A stretch of 64,000 nucleotides of DNA from CALDTK01 sp965213735 (GTDB lineage: Bacteria > Bacteroidota > Bacteroidia > Chitinophagales > Saprospiraceae), in NCBI GenBank assembly GCA_965213735.1, contig CBDCAB010000006.1:2046001-2110000 (forward strand), written 5' to 3'. Position 1 is the first letter of the stretch. Every line of letters begins with the position of its first letter. The notes beneath the pieces are model-generated. The model saw only the letters and a list, made by a program, of their open reading frames with translations. It ran no database searches and had not been told where the DNA came from. Positions 49,866-58,958 of the stretch are shown piece by piece. The position numbers and the translations under genes are program-made.

Positions 49866-51161
49866 TTATCTAGCAGATGCAGGAGTCGCTAATTTCTGAC
49901 CAGTGGCCCGCTGAGAAGCAGTTTGTTTGTCTTTTACAAGAAAATACAGCACTGCAAATACAGCGATGAGCACCAGTGGAAAAACCATAATCTGATCTAA
50001 CGTGGCTTGACCAGCAAACAGATCTACTGCTCCTGCGTCGAGACCACCCGCAGCAGCCTCAGCTTTATGTTCATCTATCCAGCCTCCGATGATGGGCAAC
50101 CACAGACCTGAGCCGAGCATGCCCGCGCCGCCCACGAGAGAAAGACCGAGTGCACCGGATTCAGGAACGTACTCCGCTGCCAAACCAATCATGGTAGGCC
50201 AGAAGTAGCAAATCCCGAGTGCATACACGATGGTAGCGACATAAATGAGTGGACCGGTAATGGTGCTCAGCAAGTAAAGACCCAGCGCAGCAAGTACAGC
50301 CGAGAGCAGAAGCACGCCCACAGGATTGAGGCGGTGCACCAGCGGACCTGCAAAAAACCGCCCCGTTGCCATAATGCCGCTGGTAAGCAAAAGCAAAACG
50401 ATACCATTGGCGCCTGCATTCGAAAGTATGACATCTATCCACTGCGTTGCTCCAAATTCAGTAGTCGCAGTGACCGTCATGGTCAGCGCAATCAGCAGGA
50501 ATAGACCAGAAAATACTCCACGAAAATTGCGACCTAAATCATTGACCACATTGACGGAGCGTGGGAACTCCTGTCCGATAATGAGAAAAGCATAAATAAC
50601 AGTAGGTATCAGCATAGAAGCAATCAGCACCGGCCACGCAAATCCAAGCTTGGTGAGTCCGAGTGCCACCAGCGAACCGATAACTATTCCACCCGGAAAC
50701 CATACGTGAAATTTATTGAGCATTTGCGTCTGCTTCTCCGGGTACATATCGGCAACGAGAGGATTGCACGCTGCCTCCACTGAGCCATTGGCAAAGCCGA
50801 TGAAAAAAGTAGAAATCATCAAACCCCAGTAGCCCCCCGCCGCAATGGTGAGCACCAAGCCAAGCAGGTGCGCGATGAAGGCAATCCACATCATGATCTT
50901 GGGCCCAACCCGATTGTAGAGCAAGCCGCCAAACATCATGGCGATGGGGAAGCCATAGAAAGCCATGGCATTGATATAGCCTAGCGACTGATTGTCGAGT
51001 CCGAACTCATCGCCGAGCTGCGTCAGCACACCTGCTCGTATGGCAAAAGTCATCGCTGTAACGACCAGCGCCACACAAGATGCTAGAAAGAGGCGATCCC
51101 GATTGGCAGGCACACCTGCGAGCGAGGCTTCTGTGGGTGCTGAGGCGAGAGGCGTAGACAA
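49866..51161 (-). CDS. MFS sugar-type transporter
   Basis: 431 residues and about 12 membrane spans. The pattern SLGYINAMAFYGFPIAMMFGGLLYNRVGPK (abbreviated) and FFIGFANGSVEAACNPLVADMYPEKQTQMLN resembles the FucP/nucleoside-type MFS group. It starts at TTG since an in-frame TAA lies four codons upstream and the next ATG is inside the first span. Position next to an isomerase and an oxidoreductase suggests import of a sugar or keto-sugar. Divergent from the oxidoreductase gene. Confidence 0.88.
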   Translation of the reverse strand: MSTPLASAPTEASLAGVPANRDRLFLASCVALVVTAMTFAIRAGVLTQLGDEFGLDNQSLGYINAMAFYGFPIAMMFGGLLYNRVGPKIMMWIAFIAHLLGLVLTIAAGGYWGLMISTFFIGFANGSVEAACNPLVADMYPEKQTQMLNKFHVWFPGGIVIGSLVALGLTKLGFAWPVLIASMLIPTVIYAFLIIGQEFPRSVNVVNDLGRNFRGVFSGLFLLIALTMTVTATTEFGATQWIDVILSNAGANGIVLLLLTSGIMATGRFFAGPLVHRLNPVGVLLLSAVLAALGLYLLSTITGPLIYVATIVYALGICYFWPTMIGLAAEYVPESGALGLSLVGGAGMLGSGLWLPIIGGWIDEHKAEAAAGGLDAGAVDLFAGQATLDQIMVFPLVLIAVFAVLYFLVKDKQTASQRATGQKLATPASAR

Positions 51162-51295
51162 AGGAAAATTTTATGAGGGTGGAGGTAAATCACCCCACGG
51201 GCCTAAGAAAAGCGATATTTCCTCAGTCGCGTAAGGCTGGGGAAAATTCGCGTTTGCAGCCCCCGACTGCGCATGCACCCACTTAACTTCCCGCC

Positions 51296-52465
51296 ATGAG
51301 CAGACAATCTACTGCCGGCAGGCGGCTCCGGTTGGGTATGGTAGGAGGTGGCCCCGGAGCTTTTATCGGGAATGTGCACCGCATTGCCGCGCGCCTCGAC
51401 GATGAGTACGAGTTGGTGTGTGGGGCTTTTAGCTCGAGCCACGCAAAGACTTTAGCTCAAGGCCACGAATTGCACCTCGAGCCGACTCGGGTGTACGGCA
51501 CCTTTGAAATTATGATGGCTGAGGAGGCCAAACTGCCTGCCCACCAGCGCATGGATGTAGTGAGTATCGTCACGCCCAACCACCTGCACTACGCTCCGGC
51601 TATGGCAGCACTCGAGGCTGGGTTTCATGTGATTTGCGATAAGCCGATGACCATCAGCATCGAGCAGGCTCAGCAACTCGTCGACAAGGTGGCAGCTACT
51701 GGACTCATCTTCGGCCTCACCCACAACTATAGCGGCTATCCGATGGTGAAGCATGCTCGCCATGTAGTGGCTAGTGGCAGACTTGGTAGCATACGCCGCG
51801 TGCTGGTGGAATATCCTCAGGGTTGGCTTTCGCAAAAACTCGAGGATACTGGACAGAAGCAAGCCGCCTGGCGCTCCGATCCGAGCAAGTCGGGTGCTGC
51901 CGGAGCAATCGGAGATATCGGTACACATGCCGAACACCTAGCGAGTTATGTGATTGGGCAAGAGGTAGCAACCCTGCTCAGCGAGACCAACCGCATGGTT
52001 GCTGGGCGCGAGCTAGATGATGATGCCTCGGTCTTGCTCCGCTTTGCGGGTGGTGCAAAAGGTTTGCTTTTCTGCTCCCAAATTGCTGTCGGCGAGGAAA
52101 ATGCACTCAAGCTGCGGGTCTATGGCGACAAGGGCGGTTTGGAGTGGCGGCAGATGGAGCCCAATACACTAAGATTGACAGCTCTCGATGCACCCGCCAC
52201 CATCGCGCGTACAGGTGTTGGACAACTTAGTCCACAAGCGCAGGCTGCAACACGACTTCCGGCTGGTCATCCAGAAGGTTTTCTCGAAGCCTTTGCTAAT
52301 ATTTATAAAGGTGTAGCGCAGGCCATTCGCGTACATAGTGGAGAAGAGCTAGGCGATGCACTGCGGCTCGATTATCCTAGCGTGGCGGAAGGGCTACGCG
52401 GCATGAGGTTTATCGAGGCTGTGGTAAAGAGCAGCATGGAGGGCAATGTTTGGGTGGAGGTCTAA
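51296..52465 (+). CDS. Gfo/Idh/MocA-family oxidoreductase
   Basis: 389 residues. NAD(P)-binding start LRLGMVGGGPGAFIGNVHR, then SIVTPNHLHYAPAMAALEAGFHVICDKPM (the EKP-like catalytic lysine here in CDKPM) and GAIGDIGTHAEHLASYV with the conserved GDIGTH. It oxidises or reduces sugars and cyclitols with a nicotinamide cofactor; members act with sugar isomerases in 3-keto-sugar pathways. First gene of a run of five plus-strand genes. A divergent motif copy lies at 51826. Confidence 0.92.
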   Translation: MSRQSTAGRRLRLGMVGGGPGAFIGNVHRIAARLDDEYELVCGAFSSSHAKTLAQGHELHLEPTRVYGTFEIMMAEEAKLPAHQRMDVVSIVTPNHLHYAPAMAALEAGFHVICDKPMTISIEQAQQLVDKVAATGLIFGLTHNYSGYPMVKHARHVVASGRLGSIRRVLVEYPQGWLSQKLEDTGQKQAAWRSDPSKSGAAGAIGDIGTHAEHLASYVIGQEVATLLSETNRMVAGRELDDDASVLLRFAGGAKGLLFCSQIAVGEENALKLRVYGDKGGLEWRQMEPNTLRLTALDAPATIARTGVGQLSPQAQAATRLPAGHPEGFLEAFANIYKGVAQAIRVHSGEELGDALRLDYPSVAEGLRGMRFIEAVVKSSMEGNVWVEV

Positions 52466-52492
52466 ACTCTGTTTCCCGATATTTGCTTCCCC

Positions 52493-53422
52493 ATGATGAA
52501 AGTTGTTCTGCTTGTAGCGGTGGCAAGCTGCGCGCTGAGCGCGGTAGGTCAGCGCTTTCACCAATCCGATACGCGTTTTGCGGAAGCACATACCTATGAA
52601 GCCGAGCCGGGCGAACGGGTGCTGAAAACTTGGTACCACTACGTAGTGAGCCGCCAAGGCATGAGCTATGTGGTGCGCACATTCTTCCCCGAAACAGGGG
52701 CCCTCACCGGCTACTACACCTACCAAGATCGCGGACTCAAAGTGCTCGACGGACCTTTTGCTATCTACAGCGACGATGGGCGGGCCGAAGTTAAAGGTTA
52801 CTATAAGGAGGGCGTGTTAGACGGCTCCTACCAGACCACGAGCAATGAGCAGATACTGATCACTGGCACCTACGACTACGGCCTCCGCGTCGGTGAGTGG
52901 ATTGAAAATTACCCCAACGGCCAGCTAAAGTCGAGCTTTGCATTTGAAGGCGGCGAAGAACTGGGTCCGTATGTGATGTACGATACCACAGGCGTCGTCG
53001 TCGATAAAGGCAATTCGATACTGGGCGAGCGCTATACCGAACTTCCTCCCGCCGAATTCGAGGCTCGGCGCGGCAGAGCTATCGTCGACGAATTTCCCTG
53101 CTTCGGTACCTGCGACCCCAATCTGCCAATCAGCGAACGCGCCCGACTGAGTGGACTCGCCGCCAGTCAGTACATCCTCGACAATATAGAGTATCCCGCT
53201 GTGGTGCGCGAATACGGCATCAGCGGTCGCGTCAATGCGAGCATTCTCATCGACGCACAGGGTCGGGTAGCCAATGTGCACATTGTCAATGGCTTATGCG
53301 AACCTCTCGCTCAGGAGTGTCGACGCATACTCGAGCAAATGCCAGCTTGGCGGCCAGGCCTGGTCAACGGTCAGCCAGCTGAGGTGAAGGTGCTGGTCCC
53401 CTTTGCGTTCGCACCCAACTAG
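52493..53422 (+). CDS. Secreted protein with YwqK/MORN-like repeats and a TonB C-terminal domain
   Basis: 309 residues. Signal peptide LLVAVASCALSAVGQ and no other membrane span. YwqK-like repeats at about 60-160 (GALTGYYTYQDRG..GPFAIYSDDGRAEVKGYYKEGVLDGSY, GEWIENYPNGQLKS). The C-terminal 100 residues are a TonB domain: IEYPAVVREYGISGRVNASILIDAQGRVANVHIV, ending EVKVLVPFAF. Normal TonB proteins have an N-terminal membrane anchor; this one seems soluble in the periplasm. GATATTTG, close to the -7 box, precedes the start. It lies between sugar genes. Confidence 0.85.
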   Translation: MMKVVLLVAVASCALSAVGQRFHQSDTRFAEAHTYEAEPGERVLKTWYHYVVSRQGMSYVVRTFFPETGALTGYYTYQDRGLKVLDGPFAIYSDDGRAEVKGYYKEGVLDGSYQTTSNEQILITGTYDYGLRVGEWIENYPNGQLKSSFAFEGGEELGPYVMYDTTGVVVDKGNSILGERYTELPPAEFEARRGRAIVDEFPCFGTCDPNLPISERARLSGLAASQYILDNIEYPAVVREYGISGRVNASILIDAQGRVANVHIVNGLCEPLAQECRRILEQMPAWRPGLVNGQPAEVKVLVPFAFAPN

Positions 53423-53434
53423 TACCTTTTGCCG

Positions 53435-54493
53435 ATGAAGACGATTAAAGGCCCTGCCGTATTCCTCGCGCAATTTATGGGTGCAGAGGCTCCCTTCAAT
53501 ACGCTCGATGGCATCTGCGCCTATATGGCTGAGCTGGGCTACAAAGGCGTGCAAATTCCTACGTGGGAAGCAGCCTTAATCGATCTCGACCTCGCTGCTA
53601 GCAGCAAGGACTACTGTGACGAGTTGAAGGGCCGCATTAGCGCGCACGGTTTAGAAATCACCGAGCTGAGTACGCACCTTCAGGGGCAGTTGATTGCCTC
53701 GCATTCGGCATACGATCAGCTATTTGACGGATTCGCGCCGCAGGAAGTCCGTGGCAAGCCAGCAGCTCGTCAGCAGTGGGCTACCGAGCAGGTGAAGCAG
53801 GCTATTCGCGCGAGCGGTCACCTTGGCCTCAGCGCACATGCCACCTTCTCTGGCGCCCTGCTGTGGCCCTACGTTTATCCCTGGCCGCAGCGCCCTGCGG
53901 GATTGGTGGAAACCGGATTTGCCGAACTCGCCGAGCGTTGGCTACCCCTGCTCGAGCTCTGCGATGAGGTGGGCGTAGACATGTGCTACGAGCTTCACCC
54001 CGGGGAGGACCTGCACGATGGCGTCACCTTCGAGCGCTTCGTCGAGGAGGTAGATGGGCATCATCGCGCTTGCATACTTTATGATCCGAGTCACTTTGTG
54101 CTTCAGTGCATGGACTACTTGCAGTTCATCGACATTTACCACGAGCGCATTCAGGCTTTTCACGTCAAGGATGCTGAGTTCGAGTTGAGTGGCCGCGCGG
54201 GGGTGTACGGGAGCTATGATGGCTGGCAAGACAGGCCGGGTCGCTTCAGGAGTCTCGGCGATGGGCAGGTTGACTTTGGTGGCATCTTCACGCGGCTTAC
54301 CAAGTACGGCTTTGATGGCTGGGCGGTGATGGAGTGGGAATGCGCCTTCAAATCATCGCGTCAAGGAGCGGCTGAGGGAGCGCCGTTTATCGCGCAGCAC
54401 ATTATTGAGGCTACTGATAAAGCCTTCGATGACTTTGCCGATTCGGGTGTAGATGAGGCTGCCAATCGTGCTATACTGGGCCTGGATGCGTAG
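53435..54493 (+). CDS. Sugar phosphate isomerase/epimerase (TIM barrel)
   Basis: 352 residues; the ATG at 53435 is preferred over a TTG two codons upstream. It starts KTIKGPAVFLAQFMG and shows YKGVQIPTWEAALIDL, CYELHPGEDLHDG, LYDPSHFVLQ, AFHVKDAEF and MEWECAF, with metal-ligand candidates Glu, Asp-His, His and Glu. No signal peptide, so cytoplasmic. Similar proteins act on keto-sugars. It follows the YwqK/TonB gene by 12 bases and precedes the DUF1080 gene by 9, consistent with one operon. Confidence 0.9.
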   Translation: MKTIKGPAVFLAQFMGAEAPFNTLDGICAYMAELGYKGVQIPTWEAALIDLDLAASSKDYCDELKGRISAHGLEITELSTHLQGQLIASHSAYDQLFDGFAPQEVRGKPAARQQWATEQVKQAIRASGHLGLSAHATFSGALLWPYVYPWPQRPAGLVETGFAELAERWLPLLELCDEVGVDMCYELHPGEDLHDGVTFERFVEEVDGHHRACILYDPSHFVLQCMDYLQFIDIYHERIQAFHVKDAEFELSGRAGVYGSYDGWQDRPGRFRSLGDGQVDFGGIFTRLTKYGFDGWAVMEWECAFKSSRQGAAEGAPFIAQHIIEATDKAFDDFADSGVDEAANRAILGLDA

Positions 54494-54502
54494 CTTTCCC
54501 CT

Positions 54503-55276
54503 ATGCGATATCTCCTTTTGCTAGCGCTCTTTTCAGCTTTCGCCAAAACAGCACACGCTCAACACAATCCTGCTTTTGAAGCAGGCGAAAAGATGGACCC
54601 GCGCGTCACGGAGCAGTACCTCGATGTGCCGATAGTGAGTGTGCCCGCTACTTCCGCGGAAGCGCAGATGTATGCATTTAGTGCTCCCTCGGATGCAGAA
54701 ATTCTTTTTAGCGGTGGCGATCTGAGTGCATGGTCTAAACCTGATGGTTCTGCTGCCCATTGGACGGTGGCCGATGGGGCAATGACTGTCGCAGCCGGAG
54801 GGGACATTATTACCCGCGATAGCTTTGAGAATTTCCAATTGCACCTCGAATTTCGTACGCCGGTAGAAGTAAAAGGTGAAGGGCAGGGTCGAGGTAACTC
54901 GGGACTCTTTCTCCAGAACCGTTACGAATTGCAGATTTTAGATAGCTACAACAACGCGACCTATTCTAATGGACAGGCAGGAGCTATTTATAAGCAAACA
55001 GCGCCGCTCGTGAATGCGAGCCGCAAGCCGGGAGAGTGGCAAACCTATGATGTCGTGTATACAGCTCCAGTATTCAGTGACAAAGGAACAGTTATTCACC
55101 CTGCCTACGTTACGGTGTTTCACAACGGGGTATTGGTGCAGAATCACACTGCTATACAAGGCACTACTCCGTATACAGGTCGTGGCGTGTATACGCCTCA
55201 TGGTCCTGCTGGCATTAGGCTGCAAGATCACGGCAATCCTATGAGTTTTCGCAATGTTTGGGTGAGGCGACTTTAA
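54503..55276 (+). CDS. Secreted DUF1080 protein (3-keto-disaccharide hydrolase family)
   Basis: 257 residues. Signal peptide LLLLALFSAFAKTAHA. Concanavalin-like DUF1080 domain: FSGGDLSAWSKPDG, FQLHLEFRTP, GNSGLFLQNRYELQILDSY, and the end GPAGIRLQDHGNPMSFRNVWVRRL. Characterised members hydrolyse 3-keto-glycosides. The signal peptide itself contains a perfect dispersed motif copy (SAFAKTA). Acts with the isomerase upstream. Confidence 0.92.
   Translation: MRYLLLLALFSAFAKTAHAQHNPAFEAGEKMDPRVTEQYLDVPIVSVPATSAEAQMYAFSAPSDAEILFSGGDLSAWSKPDGSAAHWTVADGAMTVAAGGDIITRDSFENFQLHLEFRTPVEVKGEGQGRGNSGLFLQNRYELQILDSYNNATYSNGQAGAIYKQTAPLVNASRKPGEWQTYDVVYTAPVFSDKGTVIHPAYVTVFHNGVLVQNHTAIQGTTPYTGRGVYTPHGPAGIRLQDHGNPMSFRNVWVRRL
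54533..54549 (-). repeat. Dispersed motif copy, perfect 17-mer
   Basis: TCAGCTTTCGCCAAAAC on the plus strand, inside the signal-peptide codons of the DUF1080 gene (SAFAKT). Confidence 0.8.
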
Positions 55277-55290
55277 GGTTGAAGGAGAGC

Positions 55291-56211
55291 ATGATTACAG
55301 TGAAGCCGCTAGTTGCTAACTCAGAAGCATTTATTAAAGTCTTTGCAGCATTGCTACTCGTATGGCTGTATGAATCAGCGGCATTGGCGCAGATGACTTC
55401 AATTTATGAATATCCTAATCGTACGGAAGTTAACGAGTACATCATCTTAGATTCTTCAGAAACATACCTCAACTATCCTGATCATCAGAAGCACGTTCGT
55501 TTGAGCCGTATACGGAAAGGCTCCTATACCAGACAAACACATTATACTGAGGCAGGAAGACCTTATTTGAAGGCGCACATAAAATTAGGACTAATGGTTA
55601 TTGCTACTCCTTTCTACACCCATAACTATAAATCGTATGTAGAATTGGATACACATACGGTCTATCAACCACTTGGTAGAGTTAAGGTCTGGTATCCGAC
55701 GGGCCAGCGCAAGTTTAGGGGCAAGGTATTTAGGTACAACACGGTGGGTAAGGCTAAGACTTGGTATCCCAGCGGTCAAATACACGAAGTATTGCGCTAC
55801 AGCAAGTATGGCTTCCTCAATGGCAAGTACCGCAAGTATTATGCGGACGGAACAATACATGTAGCCGGCTGCTACCAAGCACGTGCTCGCTCTACGGATA
55901 GCGTGGGCATTTGGCAGATCTTCTTTCCGTCAGGAATGCTGCAGAAGACGATCCAATTCACGAGTGGAGGTCGACGCTATGGTCTTTATCAGCAATTTCA
56001 CGAAAATGGTCGGCTAGCGCTCACAGGTCAGTACAGGGCATTCGTGAGCAAAACAGGGATTGTCGTCTATGATCCTGACACACATGATGCGATAGGTACA
56101 GAAATAGGCGAGCCGTGGTCGATGAAGCATGGGCTATGGCTACACTACAGTCCAGCTGGAGCCTTGCTGAAGGAAGAGATTTGGGGCCCGTGGGGACTTG
56201 AGAGTGACTAG
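55291..56211 (+). CDS. Secreted YwqK-repeat protein
   Basis: About 306 residues. The ATG at 55291 is preceded by AAGGAG, an unusually clear ribosome binding site for this genome, and opens a hydrophobic signal segment (FIKVFAALLLVWLYESAALAQ). Repeats of the YwqK antitoxin-like type: GRVKVWYPTGQRKFRGKVF, GKAKTWYPSGQIHEVLRY, GKYRKYYADGTIHVAGCY. Role unknown. Its base composition is more AT-rich than the neighbours. It ends just before the convergent T9SS gene. Confidence 0.78.
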   Translation: MITVKPLVANSEAFIKVFAALLLVWLYESAALAQMTSIYEYPNRTEVNEYIILDSSETYLNYPDHQKHVRLSRIRKGSYTRQTHYTEAGRPYLKAHIKLGLMVIATPFYTHNYKSYVELDTHTVYQPLGRVKVWYPTGQRKFRGKVFRYNTVGKAKTWYPSGQIHEVLRYSKYGFLNGKYRKYYADGTIHVAGCYQARARSTDSVGIWQIFFPSGMLQKTIQFTSGGRRYGLYQQFHENGRLALTGQYRAFVSKTGIVVYDPDTHDAIGTEIGEPWSMKHGLWLHYSPAGALLKEEIWGPWGLESD

Positions 56212-56225
56212 CGTGCTAGCCGCTG

Positions 56226-57845
56226 TTACTGCACAATGAGCATCTGCTGTAGGTGCCACTTCGCTGATGGTGAACTGTCTGTTGCTGCTTCGACTGTGTA
56301 TTGTCCGCTTGGCCAGTTGCTCACATCGACTGTCGCTGCTGAAGTTATGGAGCCGCTATAAACGACCTGGCCGAGCATGTTGAGGATCCGAAGGTTGGTA
56401 ACCCGCTCAATCCCGCTAAAGCTGATCGTAGAGGAGGCAGGATTGGGATAAACTCTTAGTGTGGCTGGCACAGCAGCTTCTTGTGCATCGACTACTAGGT
56501 CTGTTCGAGCATAGGCGCAGAGGTTTACACCTTCCACAACAGGTTGATCATTCACCTTTACTATGCACGCACTTAATCCTAATAAGTCGGGGTCGAGCGT
56601 TGGGCCATATTGAATGGTGCCGAGGATTACCTGTTTTGTAGCCATTGCTCCTCGGGCAAGCGAATCTGCTCCTATATCAAAGTTCGCACGTGGTGCCAGA
56701 GGTGAGAGGTGCCGCAACTCCTTCAAAACAACTTCGGCAGATCCTACTGGCGCATCGGAGGTATTGGTCACGGATAGTGTAGCGTGTATGCGCACACGCG
56801 ACACGAGAATGCCATTGGGAGTAGAATCAAGAGGGACAACTACCGCGCTATCTGCGACAACAGAAATAGCTAATACATTTTGAGTTGGAAAGGTGGGATG
56901 AGTGGGAGAATAAGTAAGAATATTATCCGAAAGGGTATACCAGCCTTCAGGTTGGAGTATAATTCGATCACGTGAGCCAGTAGCTTGATCTGCTAAAAAT
57001 TCAAACTCCTCATTATCATTCAGGAGATAGAGCGAGTTGCCATCCGTAATAACTAACGCTAAACCTTCATCATATACCGCTTCAATGGCTGGATAAGGTA
57101 ATGTGAGCGAGCTGAAACTGCTGAGGTTGAATACGTGACGTGTGGTGATGAGGTAGGAAACGCCGTTTTCTTCGGCAATTGCGTGTAAATCGCCTGCTAT
57201 TGTGGTATCGACTCCAATGGTGAAATCTGCATTTAAGCCGATTAGCCGGGTTCTGTCAGAGGCAACGGTAGCGGCTAGCCACAGCTCTTGCGGGTCGAGA
57301 GTATTAGCCGAAGACGACACATCACCAATGACGTCAACATTCGTAAATACAATAAATGTATCTCGTTCAAAATTTGGTGAAAGAACAAACAGCGTATCGT
57401 CGAACGTGTATACCAAACTTTCAGAATGCGTGGAACCAATGTATACTGGCTGGAAGTGGCGGGTGTAGGCGGCATGATTCTCAACAAATATTTCGCGTGC
57501 AGAATCCGCCTCAACGGATGTAATTGTCACTGGTTCAGGATAGAGTACGTCTATCTCAAATTTTGTATTGTTGCTTAGATAAAGTTGATTGTTCAGGTGG
57601 GTGGCGTCATGCATCCCTCCTGCGAGATCTGAGCGGATAATCTTTGTATCGGCGAGGCTGCTGAAGTATGCTCTTGTGACGTGGGATGAATTAAAGGGCG
57701 AGGCCGAAGAAAATGGGATCACGAGCACCCCTTCCTGAGGGAGCGCAAACATTGGGCCGTACTCATCAAGCCTCTCACTGTATTGCCCCACAGCGGTGCT
57801 GGCGGTGAGTATGAGCATCGAGACTAGGTAAACTAACTTCTGCAT
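56226..57845 (-). CDS. T9SS cargo protein with type A sorting domain
   Basis: About 539 residues. Signal peptide MQKLVYLVSMLILTASTAVGQ. The middle looks like a beta-propeller or beta-sandwich with no recognised family. The C-terminus is a classical T9SS type A domain: LRVYPNPASSTISFSG, LRILNMLGQVVYSG, VDVSNWPSGQYTVEA and a final WHLQQMLIVQ. It would be exported across the outer membrane and attached to the surface. A longer start (57923) is open but spoils the signal peptide. More AT-rich than the housekeeping genes. Confidence 0.88.
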   Translation of the reverse strand: MQKLVYLVSMLILTASTAVGQYSERLDEYGPMFALPQEGVLVIPFSSASPFNSSHVTRAYFSSLADTKIIRSDLAGGMHDATHLNNQLYLSNNTKFEIDVLYPEPVTITSVEADSAREIFVENHAAYTRHFQPVYIGSTHSESLVYTFDDTLFVLSPNFERDTFIVFTNVDVIGDVSSSANTLDPQELWLAATVASDRTRLIGLNADFTIGVDTTIAGDLHAIAEENGVSYLITTRHVFNLSSFSSLTLPYPAIEAVYDEGLALVITDGNSLYLLNDNEEFEFLADQATGSRDRIILQPEGWYTLSDNILTYSPTHPTFPTQNVLAISVVADSAVVVPLDSTPNGILVSRVRIHATLSVTNTSDAPVGSAEVVLKELRHLSPLAPRANFDIGADSLARGAMATKQVILGTIQYGPTLDPDLLGLSACIVKVNDQPVVEGVNLCAYARTDLVVDAQEAAVPATLRVYPNPASSTISFSGIERVTNLRILNMLGQVVYSGSITSAATVDVSNWPSGQYTVEAATDSSPSAKWHLQQMLIVQ

Positions 57846-57923
57846 GGTGGCAATTTTGATGAAGATAATCGAGACGCTGTCATCTTCAAAAAATTTGCTG
57901 CCTCCTCTGCGACAGACATGCAT

Positions 57924-58811
57924 TTAGCTGCAGATGCGGACGGCCTCGTGAAGCCCAGCTAGTCGATCATCATATGTGGGTATGAATTCGTGCGCCACAT
58001 AGCCAGTGAAGCCGCTTGCCCGGATCGCACGCATAATGGCAGGATAATACAGCTCCTGCTCCTGGTTGAGTTCATGCCGACCTGGGACGCCTGCCGTATG
58101 GTAATGCCCAAAATACTGGTGGTACTTGTGGATGGTCGCGATGATATTTCCCTCCTGCACGGCCATGTGGTAGATATCGTAGAGAATCTTGAAGTTTTCA
58201 GAATCTACCATGTCAACCAGTGCAATTGCCCACGCACTCGAATCGCCCATGTAGTCTGGATGATCCACTTTGCTATTGAACACCTCCAGGTGAAGGGTGA
58301 TGCCATGAGCTGCAGCAATGGGCATAAGCCGCTTCAGTCCTTTGGCGGCGATGCGTAGACCTTCAAGGTCATTGCGGCCGCGGCGATTCCCTGCAAAGCA
58401 GACCATCGACTTAATTCCGAAGCTAGCTGCTAAAGGAATGGATTGCGTGTAAGCGGTGACCAGCTCATCGTGCTTGTCTTCATCGATGAAGCCGGTGGTG
58501 ATATCCTCCTGCTCGCGGCCGTAAGCCATGGAGCAGGTAAAGCCATGCTCTTGGAGTACATGCCACTGGTGGGGTGCGATAAGATCGATTGCGCTAAGGC
58601 CAATAGCACGCAGCTTCGGCAGCAACTCTTCAAGGGGCAGGTAGCCATAGCACCACTGCGACACCGACTGTTGATGTATGGGTATGCCCTCGCCAGGCAA
58701 GCGTGCAGCATCGGCGGAGGCAAGATGATCTACCTGCGCTGCTAGTTGCTCGCCAACACCCCAGCCGGCTGCCGCCAAAGGTGCTGCTGTGAGGAATTTA
58801 CGGCGATGCAT
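57924..58811 (-). CDS. Exported TIM-barrel isomerase (hydroxypyruvate isomerase-like)
   Basis: 295 residues with a Tat-like signal (HRRKFLTAAPLAAAGWGVGEQLAAQ). The AP-endonuclease-2/TIM barrel is seen in LRAIGLSAIDLIAP, IKSMVCFAGNRRG, LHLEVFNSK, KILYDIYHMAVQEGN, FGHYHTAGVPGRHEL and YVAHEFIPT, matching hydroxypyruvate isomerase metal-site spacing (Glu, Asp, His, Glu). Likely a periplasmic sugar isomerase. Third such enzyme in the block. Confidence 0.87.
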   Translation of the reverse strand: MHRRKFLTAAPLAAAGWGVGEQLAAQVDHLASADAARLPGEGIPIHQQSVSQWCYGYLPLEELLPKLRAIGLSAIDLIAPHQWHVLQEHGFTCSMAYGREQEDITTGFIDEDKHDELVTAYTQSIPLAASFGIKSMVCFAGNRRGRNDLEGLRIAAKGLKRLMPIAAAHGITLHLEVFNSKVDHPDYMGDSSAWAIALVDMVDSENFKILYDIYHMAVQEGNIIATIHKYHQYFGHYHTAGVPGRHELNQEQELYYPAIMRAIRASGFTGYVAHEFIPTYDDRLAGLHEAVRICS

Positions 58812-58958
58812 GCCCGGAAGCTAAGAAAACTTTATGTGCTGAGTTAGGCAGCTAAGATTTAGATCTTCCCGCACACGCACTATAAAGTGCCACCCGCGGA
58901 GGACGATCTGCAGAAATATAGTGCAGCAACGTGTGAGCTCCGCCAGGTATGGAAGCAA

